Source: Vibrio syngnathi
GTDB taxonomy: Bacteria; Pseudomonadota; Gammaproteobacteria; Enterobacterales; Vibrionaceae
Direction: 5' to 3'
NCBI RefSeq assembly: GCF_002119525.1
Contig: NZ_CP017916.1
Coordinates: 558,001 to 622,000 of the forward strand
Length of the DNA stretch: 64,000 nucleotides
Position numbers and translations under genes: made by a program. The notes below the pieces were generated by a model, which saw only the letters and a list, made by a program, of their open reading frames with translations, did not search any database and had not been told where the DNA came from. Every line of letters starts with the position of its first letter. Position 1 is the stretch's first letter. This document shows positions 47,234 through 56,600 of this stretch, piece by piece.

Positions 47234-48118
47234 CTAAGCCTGTTGATACAAGTTGTGTTGTGGTTTTCCGGCAAACATCAATGCGCCTTCAATAGCGTCG
47301 AATTGAGGTTTAACGATCCATTGTTGTACAGGTGGTGATAGCCAGTTGAGAATACGTTCAGCGATACTTCCCATTAAGCACACCTTATCAGCGCCTTTTC
47401 GATGCAGCGCTAATACAAACATTTCGATATCGGCTGCAGTCTGCTTAAGCATCTCTATAGCCAGTTCATCGCCTTCATTTGCCAGTTGAAAAATGACGGG
47501 TGAGAATTGACCATAATCCTTTGGAATCGCGCCTTTTGACCATGTCACGATCGCATCAACATCATTATTGAAATGGTTCATAACGTGTTGAGTCAGCGAA
47601 GTTTTGTTACGAATGCCATCTTCAGCGAGTAGAACTTGCTGAATTAAACGAAGGCCCATCACTGCGCCGCCGCCTTGGTCAGAAATTGGAAATTCACGAC
47701 CGCCAACCACGTGTTGTTCGCCGTTGTTTAGGTAGATACCACATGAACCTGTACCACCAATCATGATCGCGCCGTCTTGGCCATTATGTGCACCAATGCA
47801 AGCACCATAGGCATCTGTATTGAGTGTCATACTTGCGAAAGGGTGTGCTTGTGCCATGAAGTCGAGCCATGCTGACTTCTGTTCAGCACCAGCGAGCGCC
47901 AAACCAATATGCATATTAGAAAAATCGTTAGAGTCGAGTTGCCCTTGTTGTGCGGCTTTGGTAATTGCATCAATTATAGAGTTCATCGCAACATCAACGC
48001 CCAATAGGATGTTGGCACTGCCACTCTTTGCTTCACCAATGAGTTTGCCTTGGTCATCTCTGATTCGAGCTCGACAAGACGTGCCTCCACCATCAATACC
48101 TACGTAGTAAAGCGTCAT
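47234..48118 (-). CDS. gspK: Glucosamine / N-acetylglucosamine-type kinase (BadF/BadG family)
   Basis: ASKHA-fold sugar kinase of 294 residues. Phosphate-1 motif GIDGGGTSCRARI, GGTGSCG (phosphate-2) and ISDQGGGAVMG are present. The V. cholerae gene at this position encodes the glucosamine-specific kinase GspK, so I use that name. Specificity for GlcN over GlcNAc cannot be read from sequence. It is 2 bases from the GH9 gene upstream and 12 from the GH20 gene downstream. Confidence 0.9.
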   Translation of the reverse strand: MTLYYVGIDGGGTSCRARIRDDQGKLIGEAKSGSANILLGVDVAMNSIIDAITKAAQQGQLDSNDFSNMHIGLALAGAEQKSAWLDFMAQAHPFASMTLNTDAYGACIGAHNGQDGAIMIGGTGSCGIYLNNGEQHVVGGREFPISDQGGGAVMGLRLIQQVLLAEDGIRNKTSLTQHVMNHFNNDVDAIVTWSKGAIPKDYGQFSPVIFQLANEGDELAIEMLKQTAADIEMFVLALHRKGADKVCLMGSIAERILNWLSPPVQQWIVKPQFDAIEGALMFAGKPQHNLYQQA

Positions 48119-48120
48119 GA

Positions 48121-49845
48121 TTATTGCTCCTTACTTTGCGCGAGGAAGTTGAACTGCGCAGCCGTTGCTAGCAAATACCACGCCCCATGAGGGATCCATT
48201 GTTCACCCCAGCGCCAGTTTTGAAGCATGTCGTCTTTCTGTGCTGGTGGGTTGAATGCGATGTCTTGTTCGTCTTCGAACCCTGCCGTGATGCCATTGCA
48301 GATCCCGCCCTTGGCATTGAAGAAACCAAGCTGTGATAGGTAGTCTGGGTTGTTATGACCGTGGCCATCAAGCATGCACATGTGGTAAGGATTCAATCCT
48401 AAAATCCAATCAAGGCTGTTTTGTGAAAGTTGGATTAAGCGCTTTTGAAGATCGGCATTTTGAATGTGTGCTTGAACGAAGTACGCCATGGTCGCAATTG
48501 AGCCAAGACGTGCGTTTTCGCCTTGCCACCAGTAGCCTGTCTCGTTCTTCTGAGCAACGAAGAAAGCATCGCGTTTATCACCATCGACAGATTTTACGTA
48601 TTGTCTTGGGTAGCCAAATGGGTTGATGACTTTGTCGGTAATGTTGATTTCGAACTGACAAGCTTGCTCAACAACCACACGTGCTTGTTCTTTCAACTCA
48701 GTGTCAGTTTCATTATCGATGTACTCGCACAGAGCAATTACAGGAAGGCCAGCTTCAGCTGCATGGAAATAGGGGCGAGAGCCATCAGCATTAGCTGACC
48801 AAAAGTGCTCAAATGAATCATCAGATTGCTGACGTGCGATCAAGCGACTAGCCCAAGTTCTTGCTTCTAATAGGTATTGCTCGTCCTCTGTTACTCGGTA
48901 CAGTTCATTGGCAGCGAGTAGGGCACAATATTCATCGATGATGTTTTCTTCGCCATCGTTTAGGTACTGCAGGTTATGTTCTTTTAGGTGCCAATAACCG
49001 CTAACGGCAGTTTCAAGATAAGTTTGGCTCGAGTAACTGCCCGAGGTTTCAAGTTCAGATGCAGCAGCTAATGCGGCGATAGCAACACCTGCACCTTGTC
49101 GGTAGCCCGCTTGCAAGTCCGTTGATTTGTTACCTTCTTGAGTGGCGTATGCGCAGATGTCACGTTGATTGATGTCTTTACTCCACTTGTCGAATACCGT
49201 CATGTAAAAGTATCCGTCAGCGTCTTGCATACGCACTAAGAAATCGGCACCGAATAGGGCTTCTTCCACTAAACGAGTCATAGAGAATTTAGGAAAGTCT
49301 GAGTTATTGCTAGTCAAGCGCACGCTTTTGAGCATGTTCCAAACGACCATTGGAATTTGTTGTGGGTTAAGGTAGTTACCATAAGATAGGTGGCTAAAAT
49401 ACTTACTTACATCACCTGATGCGTCATACCATCCACCGTGGACATCGACGTATCTGTCAGTGCCCATAATTTGTGCTTGTCGATCTTTTTTGTCGAAAAT
49501 ACCGCCACAGCGTTGTGACTTAAAGTAATGAAGTACATCAGAAAACGTGTGGTTCATTAATAGGTTGCTACCAATCTCAAATACTTCAGAGCGTAGGTTG
49601 TCAAAACGTAGGTAGTAGCGACCTGATTCAGTGAATGAACTGAAATCGATAGTGAAGAATTGCCCTTGATGCCAATTTGCTACGCGGCCTTGTTTAACCA
49701 CATCAAAACTTCCGACAGTGATATGGTTGTCGGCACACACCAAAAGTGCAGTCGTACTTGATAAGCGAGCTTTCTTCGTTTGCAGAATAGCCTGCTTTGG
49801 AGCCGTGGATTCGTAGCCAATATGGTTGGTCAATAACAGCATCAA
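48121..49845 (-). CDS. GH9 exo-beta-D-glucosaminidase
   Basis: Intracellular glycoside hydrolase of 574 residues. An N-terminal Ig-like CelD_N domain (about 1-85, LLTNHIGYES) is followed by the (alpha/alpha)6 GH9 domain with the catalytic GGWYDASGDVSKYFSHL and the C-terminal LGLNPYHMCMLDGHGHNNP. Often labelled 'endoglucanase-related', but the Vibrionaceae chb-operon GH9 enzymes remove non-reducing GlcN from chitosan oligosaccharides. That activity also fits the neighbouring GlcN kinase. No signal peptide. Confidence 0.9.
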   Translation of the reverse strand: MMLLLTNHIGYESTAPKQAILQTKKARLSSTTALLVCADNHITVGSFDVVKQGRVANWHQGQFFTIDFSSFTESGRYYLRFDNLRSEVFEIGSNLLMNHTFSDVLHYFKSQRCGGIFDKKDRQAQIMGTDRYVDVHGGWYDASGDVSKYFSHLSYGNYLNPQQIPMVVWNMLKSVRLTSNNSDFPKFSMTRLVEEALFGADFLVRMQDADGYFYMTVFDKWSKDINQRDICAYATQEGNKSTDLQAGYRQGAGVAIAALAAASELETSGSYSSQTYLETAVSGYWHLKEHNLQYLNDGEENIIDEYCALLAANELYRVTEDEQYLLEARTWASRLIARQQSDDSFEHFWSANADGSRPYFHAAEAGLPVIALCEYIDNETDTELKEQARVVVEQACQFEINITDKVINPFGYPRQYVKSVDGDKRDAFFVAQKNETGYWWQGENARLGSIATMAYFVQAHIQNADLQKRLIQLSQNSLDWILGLNPYHMCMLDGHGHNNPDYLSQLGFFNAKGGICNGITAGFEDEQDIAFNPPAQKDDMLQNWRWGEQWIPHGAWYLLATAAQFNFLAQSKEQ

Positions 49846-49955
49846 TATTCTCCGACAGTCCTAGTTTCTATTGGCTAGGTACTTGAATGTTTTGGATATA
49901 AAATGTTTTGGATATAAATAGTTAGGGCCCGCAGACCCTAACTTGGTTTTATTGC

Positions 49956-50951
49956 TTAGCTTTCGTGTAGGTAACAACGCACAAAATGGTTATCAGCTAA
50001 CTGCGTAACCCCTGGTAACTGCTCTTTACACTTGTCCATTGCATGAGTGCAACGGCCTGCAAATGGGCAACCTGCTGAGACTGGTGTCCAAAGAGGGATC
50101 TCACCTTTGTTGCCTGCGAGTTGTTCGTGGATCGATTTTTTAGGATCTGGAACCGCAGAAACAAGCAGTTGGGTGTAAGGATGCTGAGGGTTAGCAATCA
50201 CATCATCGGTATCGCCCCATTCCACCATGTGTCCTACGTACATCACTGAAAGATCTTCAGCAATGTAACGAGCGGTTGCGATATCGTGAGTGATGTAAAG
50301 TAGAGACATTTGTTTCTCAAACTTCATCTCTTCCATCAGGTTCAAAACACCAGCACGAATCGATACATCAAGCATCGATGTTGGTTCATCGGCTAATACA
50401 ACTTCTGCACCAACCGCAATGTTACGGGCTAGGTTGACACGTTGACGCTGACCACCAGAGAGTTGATGAGGGTACTTCTCCGCCGTTGCTTGTGGTGGCA
50501 CTAAGCCCACTTGCTCTAGAAGATCGTACACACGTTCCTGTAACTCTTTCTTGTTGCCCGGAGATACTTTTTTGTGGATCAACAATGGTCGAGCTATGTG
50601 GTGAAAGATGTTATGTGTTGGGTTCAGGGAACCAAACGGGTCTTGCCATACCATCTGCACACCTTCACGGTAGTGCATAAGATCTTTTCTGCTTGAGATC
50701 TCTTGGATATCACGACCTTTGTATTCGATCGTACCGCCCGAAGGCGCGTACATTTTTGCGATCATTTTTGCTGTTGTTGATTTGCCTGAACCAGACTCCC
50801 CAACCACAGCTAGACCGCGGCTTTTGTACATCTTGAATGATACGTCGTTAATCGCACGCATCATTGGGGTTTGAATTGTGGTACTGCTTATTGGGAAGTC
50901 TTTTACGACATTCTTGCCTTCTACCAATAATTGACCGAAATCTTTGCTCAT
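49956..50951 (-). CDS. Chitooligosaccharide ABC transporter ATPase 2 (OppF/DppF type)
   Basis: 331 residues. Walker A VGESGSGKST, signature LSGGQRQRVNLARN, Walker B VVLADEPTSMLD and the C-terminal oligo_HPY domain with a cysteine cluster (CPFAGRCTHAMDKC ... C) are present. It is the second of two ATPases serving the (GlcNAc)2 importer. The homology is to peptide importers; the sugar role is from operon context and the V. cholerae orthologue. Confidence 0.93.
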   Translation of the reverse strand: MSKDFGQLLVEGKNVVKDFPISSTTIQTPMMRAINDVSFKMYKSRGLAVVGESGSGKSTTAKMIAKMYAPSGGTIEYKGRDIQEISSRKDLMHYREGVQMVWQDPFGSLNPTHNIFHHIARPLLIHKKVSPGNKKELQERVYDLLEQVGLVPPQATAEKYPHQLSGGQRQRVNLARNIAVGAEVVLADEPTSMLDVSIRAGVLNLMEEMKFEKQMSLLYITHDIATARYIAEDLSVMYVGHMVEWGDTDDVIANPQHPYTQLLVSAVPDPKKSIHEQLAGNKGEIPLWTPVSAGCPFAGRCTHAMDKCKEQLPGVTQLADNHFVRCYLHES

Positions 50952-51038
50952 AATTGTCTCCAGAATCCTTATTCGCTTTGCTTGCTTTTCGGCGGGCGAG
51001 CCGCCTTATTCGTTATTCACGCTGAATCAGCGTGCAAG

Positions 51039-52022
51039 CTATAGCTTCCTTTGTACTATTGGGTCACCGTACAGGTGGCAGTTAGACAAATGCCCCGGGT
51101 CGATAGAACGCAGCTTGGTTGGTACCTTGGTACATGTTTCATGTACACGGTCACAACGAGCTTGGAAACGACACCCTTCAGGAATCTCTAAGAGGTTCAG
51201 AGGGTTGCCCGGAATACCCGCTAGTTTTGTCTTTGGCCCTGTTAGTGGAGGGAAAGAACTTCCCAACCCTTTGGTATAAGGGTGGTAAGGGTTTTCTAGA
51301 ATATCTTGAGCATTAGCAACCTCGATAAGTTCACCTGAGTACATGATGCCGATGCGGTCAGAGAACTCGACCATCAATGACAAATCATGAGTGATGAACA
51401 GAATCGAGAAACCAAACTCTTCTTTCAGTGCATAGATCTTTTGTAGGATTTCGCGTTGAACAACCACATCAAGCGCGGTCGTTGGCTCATCCATAATGAT
51501 CAGCTTTGGATTCAATGCTAAAGCGATAGCAATAACCAAGCGTTGACGCATGCCACCAGAGAATTGGTGAGGGTAGTCGCTTAATCGACTCGGATGAATA
51601 TCTACGATTTCAAGTAGACCTTCAGCGCGTTGCTTAGCTTGCTCTCGAGTCATGTTGGTGTGACGCATAATTACGTCACAGAACTGCTCTTCCATTGGTA
51701 ATACAGGGTTGAGTGCGTTCATCGCACTCTGGAATACCATCGACATCTCGCTCCAGCGGAACGCTTGCATACGGTCATCACTGTATTCAAGGATGTTTTC
51801 ACCATTGAAGATAACCTCACCACCACTGATGTAAGCAGGCGGCTTATGCAGACGCATAAGAGAGAAAGCAACGGTTGATTTACCACAGCCAGATTCACCA
51901 GCTAGGCCGAATACTTCACCTGGAGCAATGTCGAAACTTACGTTGTTACACGCACGAACATCGCCAGACTCTGTGATGTAATCCACGCATAAATTGCGGA
52001 TAGAAATTAGTGGTTCAGACAT
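51039..52022 (-). CDS. Chitooligosaccharide ABC transporter ATPase 1 (OppD/DppD type)
   Basis: 327 residues. Walker A AGESGCGKST, signature FSGGMRQRLVIAIAL, Walker B LIIMDEPTTALDV and a C-terminal oligo_HPY cysteine motif are intact. The gene starts 2 bases after the permease stop, so translation is coupled. It partners the 49956-50951 ATPase. Confidence 0.93.
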   Translation of the reverse strand: MSEPLISIRNLCVDYITESGDVRACNNVSFDIAPGEVFGLAGESGCGKSTVAFSLMRLHKPPAYISGGEVIFNGENILEYSDDRMQAFRWSEMSMVFQSAMNALNPVLPMEEQFCDVIMRHTNMTREQAKQRAEGLLEIVDIHPSRLSDYPHQFSGGMRQRLVIAIALALNPKLIIMDEPTTALDVVVQREILQKIYALKEEFGFSILFITHDLSLMVEFSDRIGIMYSGELIEVANAQDILENPYHPYTKGLGSSFPPLTGPKTKLAGIPGNPLNLLEIPEGCRFQARCDRVHETCTKVPTKLRSIDPGHLSNCHLYGDPIVQRKL

Positions 52023-52024
52023 GA

Positions 52025-53050
52025 TTATTTATCTCCGCTCCAAAGTGCATTTTGTGGTGGTAGTTCTGGTTCACGTTCTTCTTTGTCTTGTGCTGCTAGT
52101 TTTTTCCAACGCTTCATGCCTTTGTGAGAACGCAGCTGCGGGTTGGCAATTTCATCGACAGCGAAGTTAAGTAGAGCAAGGCCAGTTACAAGGAGTGTCA
52201 GTGCAATACAAGGAGCTAATAGTTCCCACCAAGCGCCAATCAGCATTGATGAAGAGGTTTGAACGTTGTAAAGCATGATGCCCCAGCTGATTGTGTTCGG
52301 GTCACCAAGACCTAGGAACGAAATCGTTGCTTCCATCATGATTGCGTACATCACCGAACCGATGAAGCTCGCGCCAACAATAGAGATAAGGTTTGGAAGA
52401 ATCTCTACGAAGATAATACGGAATGAAGATTCACCCAGAACTTCAGCGGCCTTTACAAACTCTTTTTCACGCAGTGCTAAGGTCTGGGAACGAACAACAC
52501 GCGCGCCCCAAGCCCAGGACATAAAGCCGATAACCAAGGTTATGGTGAGTGGCCCTGCCTCACCGATAAAGGCTGCAACTACGAACAGTAATGGGTATTG
52601 AGGAATAACCAGCATGATGTTCATTGCGGCTGTCAGAATGTCATCGACACGTCCACCAAAGTAGCCTGCCGAAACACCGATCACTGTCGCGAGTAAACAT
52701 ACGGTAAGGCCCGCACCAAAACCTACAGCAAGAGATACACGTGCGCCGTATACCACTTGTGACCAAACGTCACGACCCATACGAGTTGTCCCCAGTACGT
52801 GGTCTGCCTTCTTAGACATAATTAACGTACGACGATCGTCTGCTAGGTTTTGAGCAACCCAGCCATCAGGGTTAGTTTGTGCAGACTTAACGACGAAGCC
52901 AGGGTATTCGTGTGGGTTACCTGTACGCTTGTCTGGCACATGTTTTGTGATCAATGGAGCCGCAATAGCACCAAGAATAAAAATACTTAGGATGATGACG
53001 CCGGTTAAGGCCATCGGGTTACGCCAAATGAGTTTTAGAATATCTTTCAT
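52025..53050 (-). CDS. Chitooligosaccharide ABC transporter permease 2 (DppC type)
   Basis: 341 residues. An N-terminal OppC_N segment precedes about six hydrophobic helices. The EAA loop is KAAEVLGESSFRIIFVEILP. A long periplasmic insert (about 35-90) and a charged C-terminal tail (KLAAQDKEEREPELPP) flank the core. It forms a heterodimer with the product of 53053-54039, 2 bases upstream. Confidence 0.93.
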   Translation of the reverse strand: MKDILKLIWRNPMALTGVIILSIFILGAIAAPLITKHVPDKRTGNPHEYPGFVVKSAQTNPDGWVAQNLADDRRTLIMSKKADHVLGTTRMGRDVWSQVVYGARVSLAVGFGAGLTVCLLATVIGVSAGYFGGRVDDILTAAMNIMLVIPQYPLLFVVAAFIGEAGPLTITLVIGFMSWAWGARVVRSQTLALREKEFVKAAEVLGESSFRIIFVEILPNLISIVGASFIGSVMYAIMMEATISFLGLGDPNTISWGIMLYNVQTSSSMLIGAWWELLAPCIALTLLVTGLALLNFAVDEIANPQLRSHKGMKRWKKLAAQDKEEREPELPPQNALWSGDK

Positions 53051-53052
53051 GA

Positions 53053-54039
53053 TTATTTACCACCCTTACGAAGACGAGGGTCAAGAACAACGTAAAGCAT
53101 GTCTGCAACTAGGTTAAAGAACAGCATGAATAGCGTCATGATAAGCAGTTGACCTTGCAGTACTTGGTAATCACGAGCGTTAATTGCGTTGAAAAGTACG
53201 CTGCCAAGACCTGGGTAGTTAAAGATGATTTCGATAATTAACTGACCACCGATTGCCATACCTAGCGACATAGAAAGTGCAGTCACACTTGGTAGCATCG
53301 CGTTACGAGCTGCGTAGTTGAATACCACTCGGTTTTCGCTCAGGCCTTTGCCTTTCGCCATGGTGATGTAGTCTTCTGCTAGTAGGTTAATCATGTTGTT
53401 ACGCATGTTTACTAGGAAGCCACCAATTTGAACAACCGAAGCACACACCAGAGGCAAGAAAGCGTGGTAAGCAACGTCTTTGATGAATGCCCAACTTGTC
53501 CAGTCAGGTATTGTACCTGCGGTATAGGCGTAGCCAGTTGGGAACCACTTCAAACCAATTGCGAAGGTAAACAGCGCAAGCATGGCAATAACAACCTGAG
53601 GAACGGCTTGTAAAATCAGCATCCCTGGAGTCACAAAGGCATCGTATTTGCTGCCACGTTTCCACGCTGCAAAAATACCTAGGATTGAACCAATAGAGAA
53701 AGAAAGAATAACGGCGGTGCCTGCTAAGAATAGCGACCAACCAAATGCTCCACCCAACAGAGTATTTACAGAAAGTGGGTAGAATTGAATTGATGTACCA
53801 AGCTCCCAGCTTAGAATGTTCTTCATGTATGCGCCGTATTGAACCAGTAAGCCGCCATCAACGAAGCCTAATAGTTCTTTCATTGCCGCAATACGCTCAG
53901 GAGTAACTTGTACAGAAGCGTTCGCAAACATCATGGTAACTGGGTCACCAGGCATTGCTCTTGGAATAATAAAGTTTAACGTCGCTGCAACTAATAGCGC
54001 GACAAAATAAAATGACAAACGTCTTAAAAAATAACCCAT
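53053..54039 (-). CDS. Chitooligosaccharide ABC transporter permease 1 (DppB type)
   Basis: 328 residues. MGYFLRRLSFYFVALLVAATLNF at the N-terminus is the usual first helix. The EAA-type loop is MAKGKGLSENRVVFNYAARN, and the protein ends PRLRKGGK. It is preceded by an intercistronic double hairpin (54112-54191) separating it from the binding-protein gene. Confidence 0.93.
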   Translation of the reverse strand: MGYFLRRLSFYFVALLVAATLNFIIPRAMPGDPVTMMFANASVQVTPERIAAMKELLGFVDGGLLVQYGAYMKNILSWELGTSIQFYPLSVNTLLGGAFGWSLFLAGTAVILSFSIGSILGIFAAWKRGSKYDAFVTPGMLILQAVPQVVIAMLALFTFAIGLKWFPTGYAYTAGTIPDWTSWAFIKDVAYHAFLPLVCASVVQIGGFLVNMRNNMINLLAEDYITMAKGKGLSENRVVFNYAARNAMLPSVTALSMSLGMAIGGQLIIEIIFNYPGLGSVLFNAINARDYQVLQGQLLIMTLFMLFFNLVADMLYVVLDPRLRKGGK

Positions 54040-54111
54040 AACTCACACCTTACTCACCCAGATTGTTTCCCTGTTTCTGGATTCAGGTCGCTCCTAGCGA
54101 AATTTGGAACG

Positions 54112-54191
54112 AAAAATCCCCTGACGACTAGCGCCATACTTTCAATTGATAGTGTGGGGATTTTTATAAGCGGCGTAAGAAGTTACGCCGC
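54112..54191 (-). terminator. Double hairpin after the binding-protein gene
   Basis: On the minus strand a perfect 9-bp hairpin (GCGGCGTAA-CTTC-TTACGCCGC, 54170-54191) comes first. A long hairpin follows, with arms AAAAATCCCC and GGGGATTTTT (54112-54121 and 54156-54165). It should stabilise the upstream message and partly terminate, so that binding protein outnumbers transporter. Confidence 0.7.
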
Positions 54192-54208
54192 AAAGATTGA
54201 ACGATTAC

Positions 54209-55891
54209 TTATTTAACTGGTTTTAGGTCCAGTACATGAAGTAGACGCTCTGGAATACCAGCCCAAATGTTTGGACGGCCTTTTGGATTTTCTTCGTTCC
54301 ACCAACCAGTGAATCGAGTTGTGTTGTATTGGTACATGTAAGCACCAGACATCACAGGGATTGTCACTTGGTCTGCAGCGATAATTTGCTGGATACCGTG
54401 TGCAATATCTAGCTGTTCGTTCTTGTCAGCTGTTTTGTAGAAGCTGTTTAGAAGACCATCTAGCTTGTCATTTTTGTAGAAGTGCATAGCGAAACGAGGC
54501 ATACCATCACCAGATTGTAGTGATGAGTTGTAAGCACTGTTCCAGTACGTGTATGGATCCGCACCGTGGAAGTAGTTTGTGTATGCTACGTCGTATGTAC
54601 CTTCAAGCATTGCTTGGTTGTAAACAGAGAAGTCAGGTGTACGAGCTTTCGCTTTAATACCGATTTCGTTTAGTTGCTCTACCGCAAGTTGAACTGTGTT
54701 GTTGAAGTCAGTCCAGCCGTTTGGCGATTGAATCATTAGTTCGAAAGACTTGCCAGATGGAGTGTCAACAAAACCATCTTTGTTTACATCTTTGAAGCCA
54801 GCGTCAGCAAGAAGCTTCTTCGCGCCTTCAGCGTTGTAAGTGTTGAAGCCTTTGTACTTGTCGTGAGTTTTTTCATCAGACCAAGCTTCAAACGCGTAGC
54901 CAAGACCCGATGCGAAATCGTTCACAGTACCGCCACCGTAGAATGCGATGTCGATGATAGTTTGGCGGTCAAGAGCCATAGAGAAAGCACGACGGAATTC
55001 AACGTTGCTCAATGCTTCATGCTTCGCAGCATCAGGGTGTTTGAAGTTAACGATGAATGCTTGTGTACCTGCTGGCGGGTACCAGTAGTGGTGTTTAGGG
55101 CTTGCTGCAGCGTATGTACGATCGATATCTGGAACGAAAGAAGACGTCCAGTCCATTTCACTGTTTACAACTTTACCTAAGAACTGGTCGTTGTTCGCAA
55201 TTTGTGGAACACGTAGACAGTCAACATCTAGGTTGTCTGCATCCCAGTAGTTCGGGTTTGCACACTGGATGTACAGTTGCGCTGTAAACGTATCGATTTC
55301 TGTAAATGGACCAGAACCTACCGGGTTCTCATTGGTAAACGTTGATGGATCTTTGACGTCTTTCCAGATGTGCTTAGGTACTACAGGTACTTTAGCAATC
55401 TCGTAAGGTACGTTTGAGTTTGCTTCTGTTAGTGTGAACTTAACTTGGTTGTCGTTCAGTTTTTCTACAGAAGTTACCCAAGAGTTGATACCAGATTGGT
55501 CAAGCTCTGGCTTCTCTTTTACAAGGTTGAAAGAAAAAACAACATCATCAGCAGAGAAAGTTTCTCCATCAGACCATTTAACACCCTTACGAATGTCGAA
55601 AACAACGCTCATCAGATCATCTGACATTTTGAAGTTTTCAGCTAGACGGAACACCGGAGTGTTACCGTGCATTTCGTTAAATACTACTAAAGGCTCGTAC
55701 ATGAAGTCAGTTGTAGTATGTAGGTTAGTAGCACCAAGGTACGGGTTAAAGTTACGTACGAATGTAGTGTACTCTTTCGGGTGAACGGTCAGTTCGCTGC
55801 GCTCTGCAGCTGTTGCTACTGATGCAAAACCTGTTGTAGCAGTTGCAATAATTGCTGTTGCTATTGCTGTTTTTTTTATATTGGCAAGCAT
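54209..55891 (-). CDS. cbp: Periplasmic (GlcNAc)n-binding protein CBP
   Basis: SBP_bac_5-family protein of 560 residues with a Sec signal peptide (cleavage after about TATTGFASVATAA). It is homologous to dipeptide-binding proteins. In Vibrio it is the high-affinity chitin-oligosaccharide-binding protein that feeds the importer and, when unliganded, holds ChiS inactive in the periplasm. First gene of the ten-gene operon. GTAAGGA lies just before the ATG, and a long structured leader lies upstream. Confidence 0.93.
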   Translation of the reverse strand: MLANIKKTAIATAIIATATTGFASVATAAERSELTVHPKEYTTFVRNFNPYLGATNLHTTTDFMYEPLVVFNEMHGNTPVFRLAENFKMSDDLMSVVFDIRKGVKWSDGETFSADDVVFSFNLVKEKPELDQSGINSWVTSVEKLNDNQVKFTLTEANSNVPYEIAKVPVVPKHIWKDVKDPSTFTNENPVGSGPFTEIDTFTAQLYIQCANPNYWDADNLDVDCLRVPQIANNDQFLGKVVNSEMDWTSSFVPDIDRTYAAASPKHHYWYPPAGTQAFIVNFKHPDAAKHEALSNVEFRRAFSMALDRQTIIDIAFYGGGTVNDFASGLGYAFEAWSDEKTHDKYKGFNTYNAEGAKKLLADAGFKDVNKDGFVDTPSGKSFELMIQSPNGWTDFNNTVQLAVEQLNEIGIKAKARTPDFSVYNQAMLEGTYDVAYTNYFHGADPYTYWNSAYNSSLQSGDGMPRFAMHFYKNDKLDGLLNSFYKTADKNEQLDIAHGIQQIIAADQVTIPVMSGAYMYQYNTTRFTGWWNEENPKGRPNIWAGIPERLLHVLDLKPVK

Positions 55892-55976
55892 AGCTGTTCC
55901 TTACTATTTGCTTTCATTTCACTAATGGATTGAATGTTATCTGTCGCTAATTAGTTAGTAGATACACACTCTAGTT

Positions 55977-56052
55977 AAAGGCCTACCTCTTCTTCGTTGC
56001 TCCAGATTCATCTTTGATTCTGAGAAGTGGTAAGAGTGGCCTGTAGGCCTTT
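55977..56052 (-). promoter_or_regulatory. Long inverted repeat in the cbp leader
   Basis: AAAGGCCTAC and GTAGGCCTTT pair perfectly over 10 bp around a 56-nt interior. The interior itself contains short complementary runs (CTCTT/AAGAG, CTTCT/AGAAG, CAGA/TCTG). It lies 86-161 bases before the cbp start codon, in the expected 5' leader. I do not recognise it as a known riboswitch class. Confidence 0.6.
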
Positions 56053-56542
56053 GGCAGGAGTAAGAAAACACCTTATCGATGAATTAATCAAACTCGTTTC
56101 CCGTCAAAAACGTTAAAAACACACAGCACCACGTCATTAACGTCAAAATAGCTTGCTTTGGTGGTTTTTTGTGCGCAATTGTTAAGGTGATGTGACTCGC
56201 ATTTGGTTTTGTGGTAGTGGTCTCTTGTAAGTGGTTACTAACCTTTTTGACTTTTAATTATAGGGGCTTATCTTGCTGTGGTGTAATTGTAGATCTCGGT
56301 CACTTACCTATTTTACGTTAAATTTTTCTAGAAAATTAAATCTGCCGTTCTGTTGTGACTCGCTTCTCAAACTGCAACAAAGAGCCGGAGGAATGTGAAA
56401 TTCAGCCAAGAATAAGGCTCAAAATAGTAACTGAACTGGTGATTGTTTAAGATTGAGTAACGTGTCATTTTGCTTGTTTAATGCCGTAAAAGAAGTGTAT
56501 TTGAATCGACGTCATTGTCCTTTGGTCGCGTACGATATTCAC

Positions 56543-56567
56543 AAAAAAGCCCACGCTGGGTGGGCTT
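56543..56567 (-). terminator. Terminator of chiS
   Basis: AAGCCCAC / GTGGGCTT stem with a 5-nt loop. On the minus strand it is followed by TTTTTTGTG. It lies 34 bases past the chiS stop. Confidence 0.9.
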
Positions 56568-56600
56568 CATTATTTACAGTAGCTTGAGCTTACTTCAGAG

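Larger units (their letters stand above)
55892..56600. other. Leader and promoter region of the chitobiose operon
   Basis: 709 bases with no gene. From the cbp side it contains the ribosome binding site, an inverted repeat of 76 bases (55977-56052), an AT-rich promoter zone and, at the far end, the chiS terminator (56543-56567). GTGACTCGC occurs twice (about 56201 and 56356). ChiS and SlmA act at this promoter in V. cholerae, but I could not find a clear SlmA palindrome here. Confidence 0.7.

Noticed and set aside
55434..55784. 116-codon plus-strand frame opposite cbp
   Set aside because: Antisense shadow of a well-supported binding-protein gene.
55977..56052. Known riboswitch class (such as glycine or glmS-like)
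   Set aside because: None of the conserved core motifs I remember for those classes is present; only the helical architecture is evident.
56231..56246. SlmA-type palindrome at the chitobiose operon promoter
   Set aside because: GTAAGT and ACTAAC are separated by four extra bases relative to the 12-bp SlmA consensus and are not fully symmetric.
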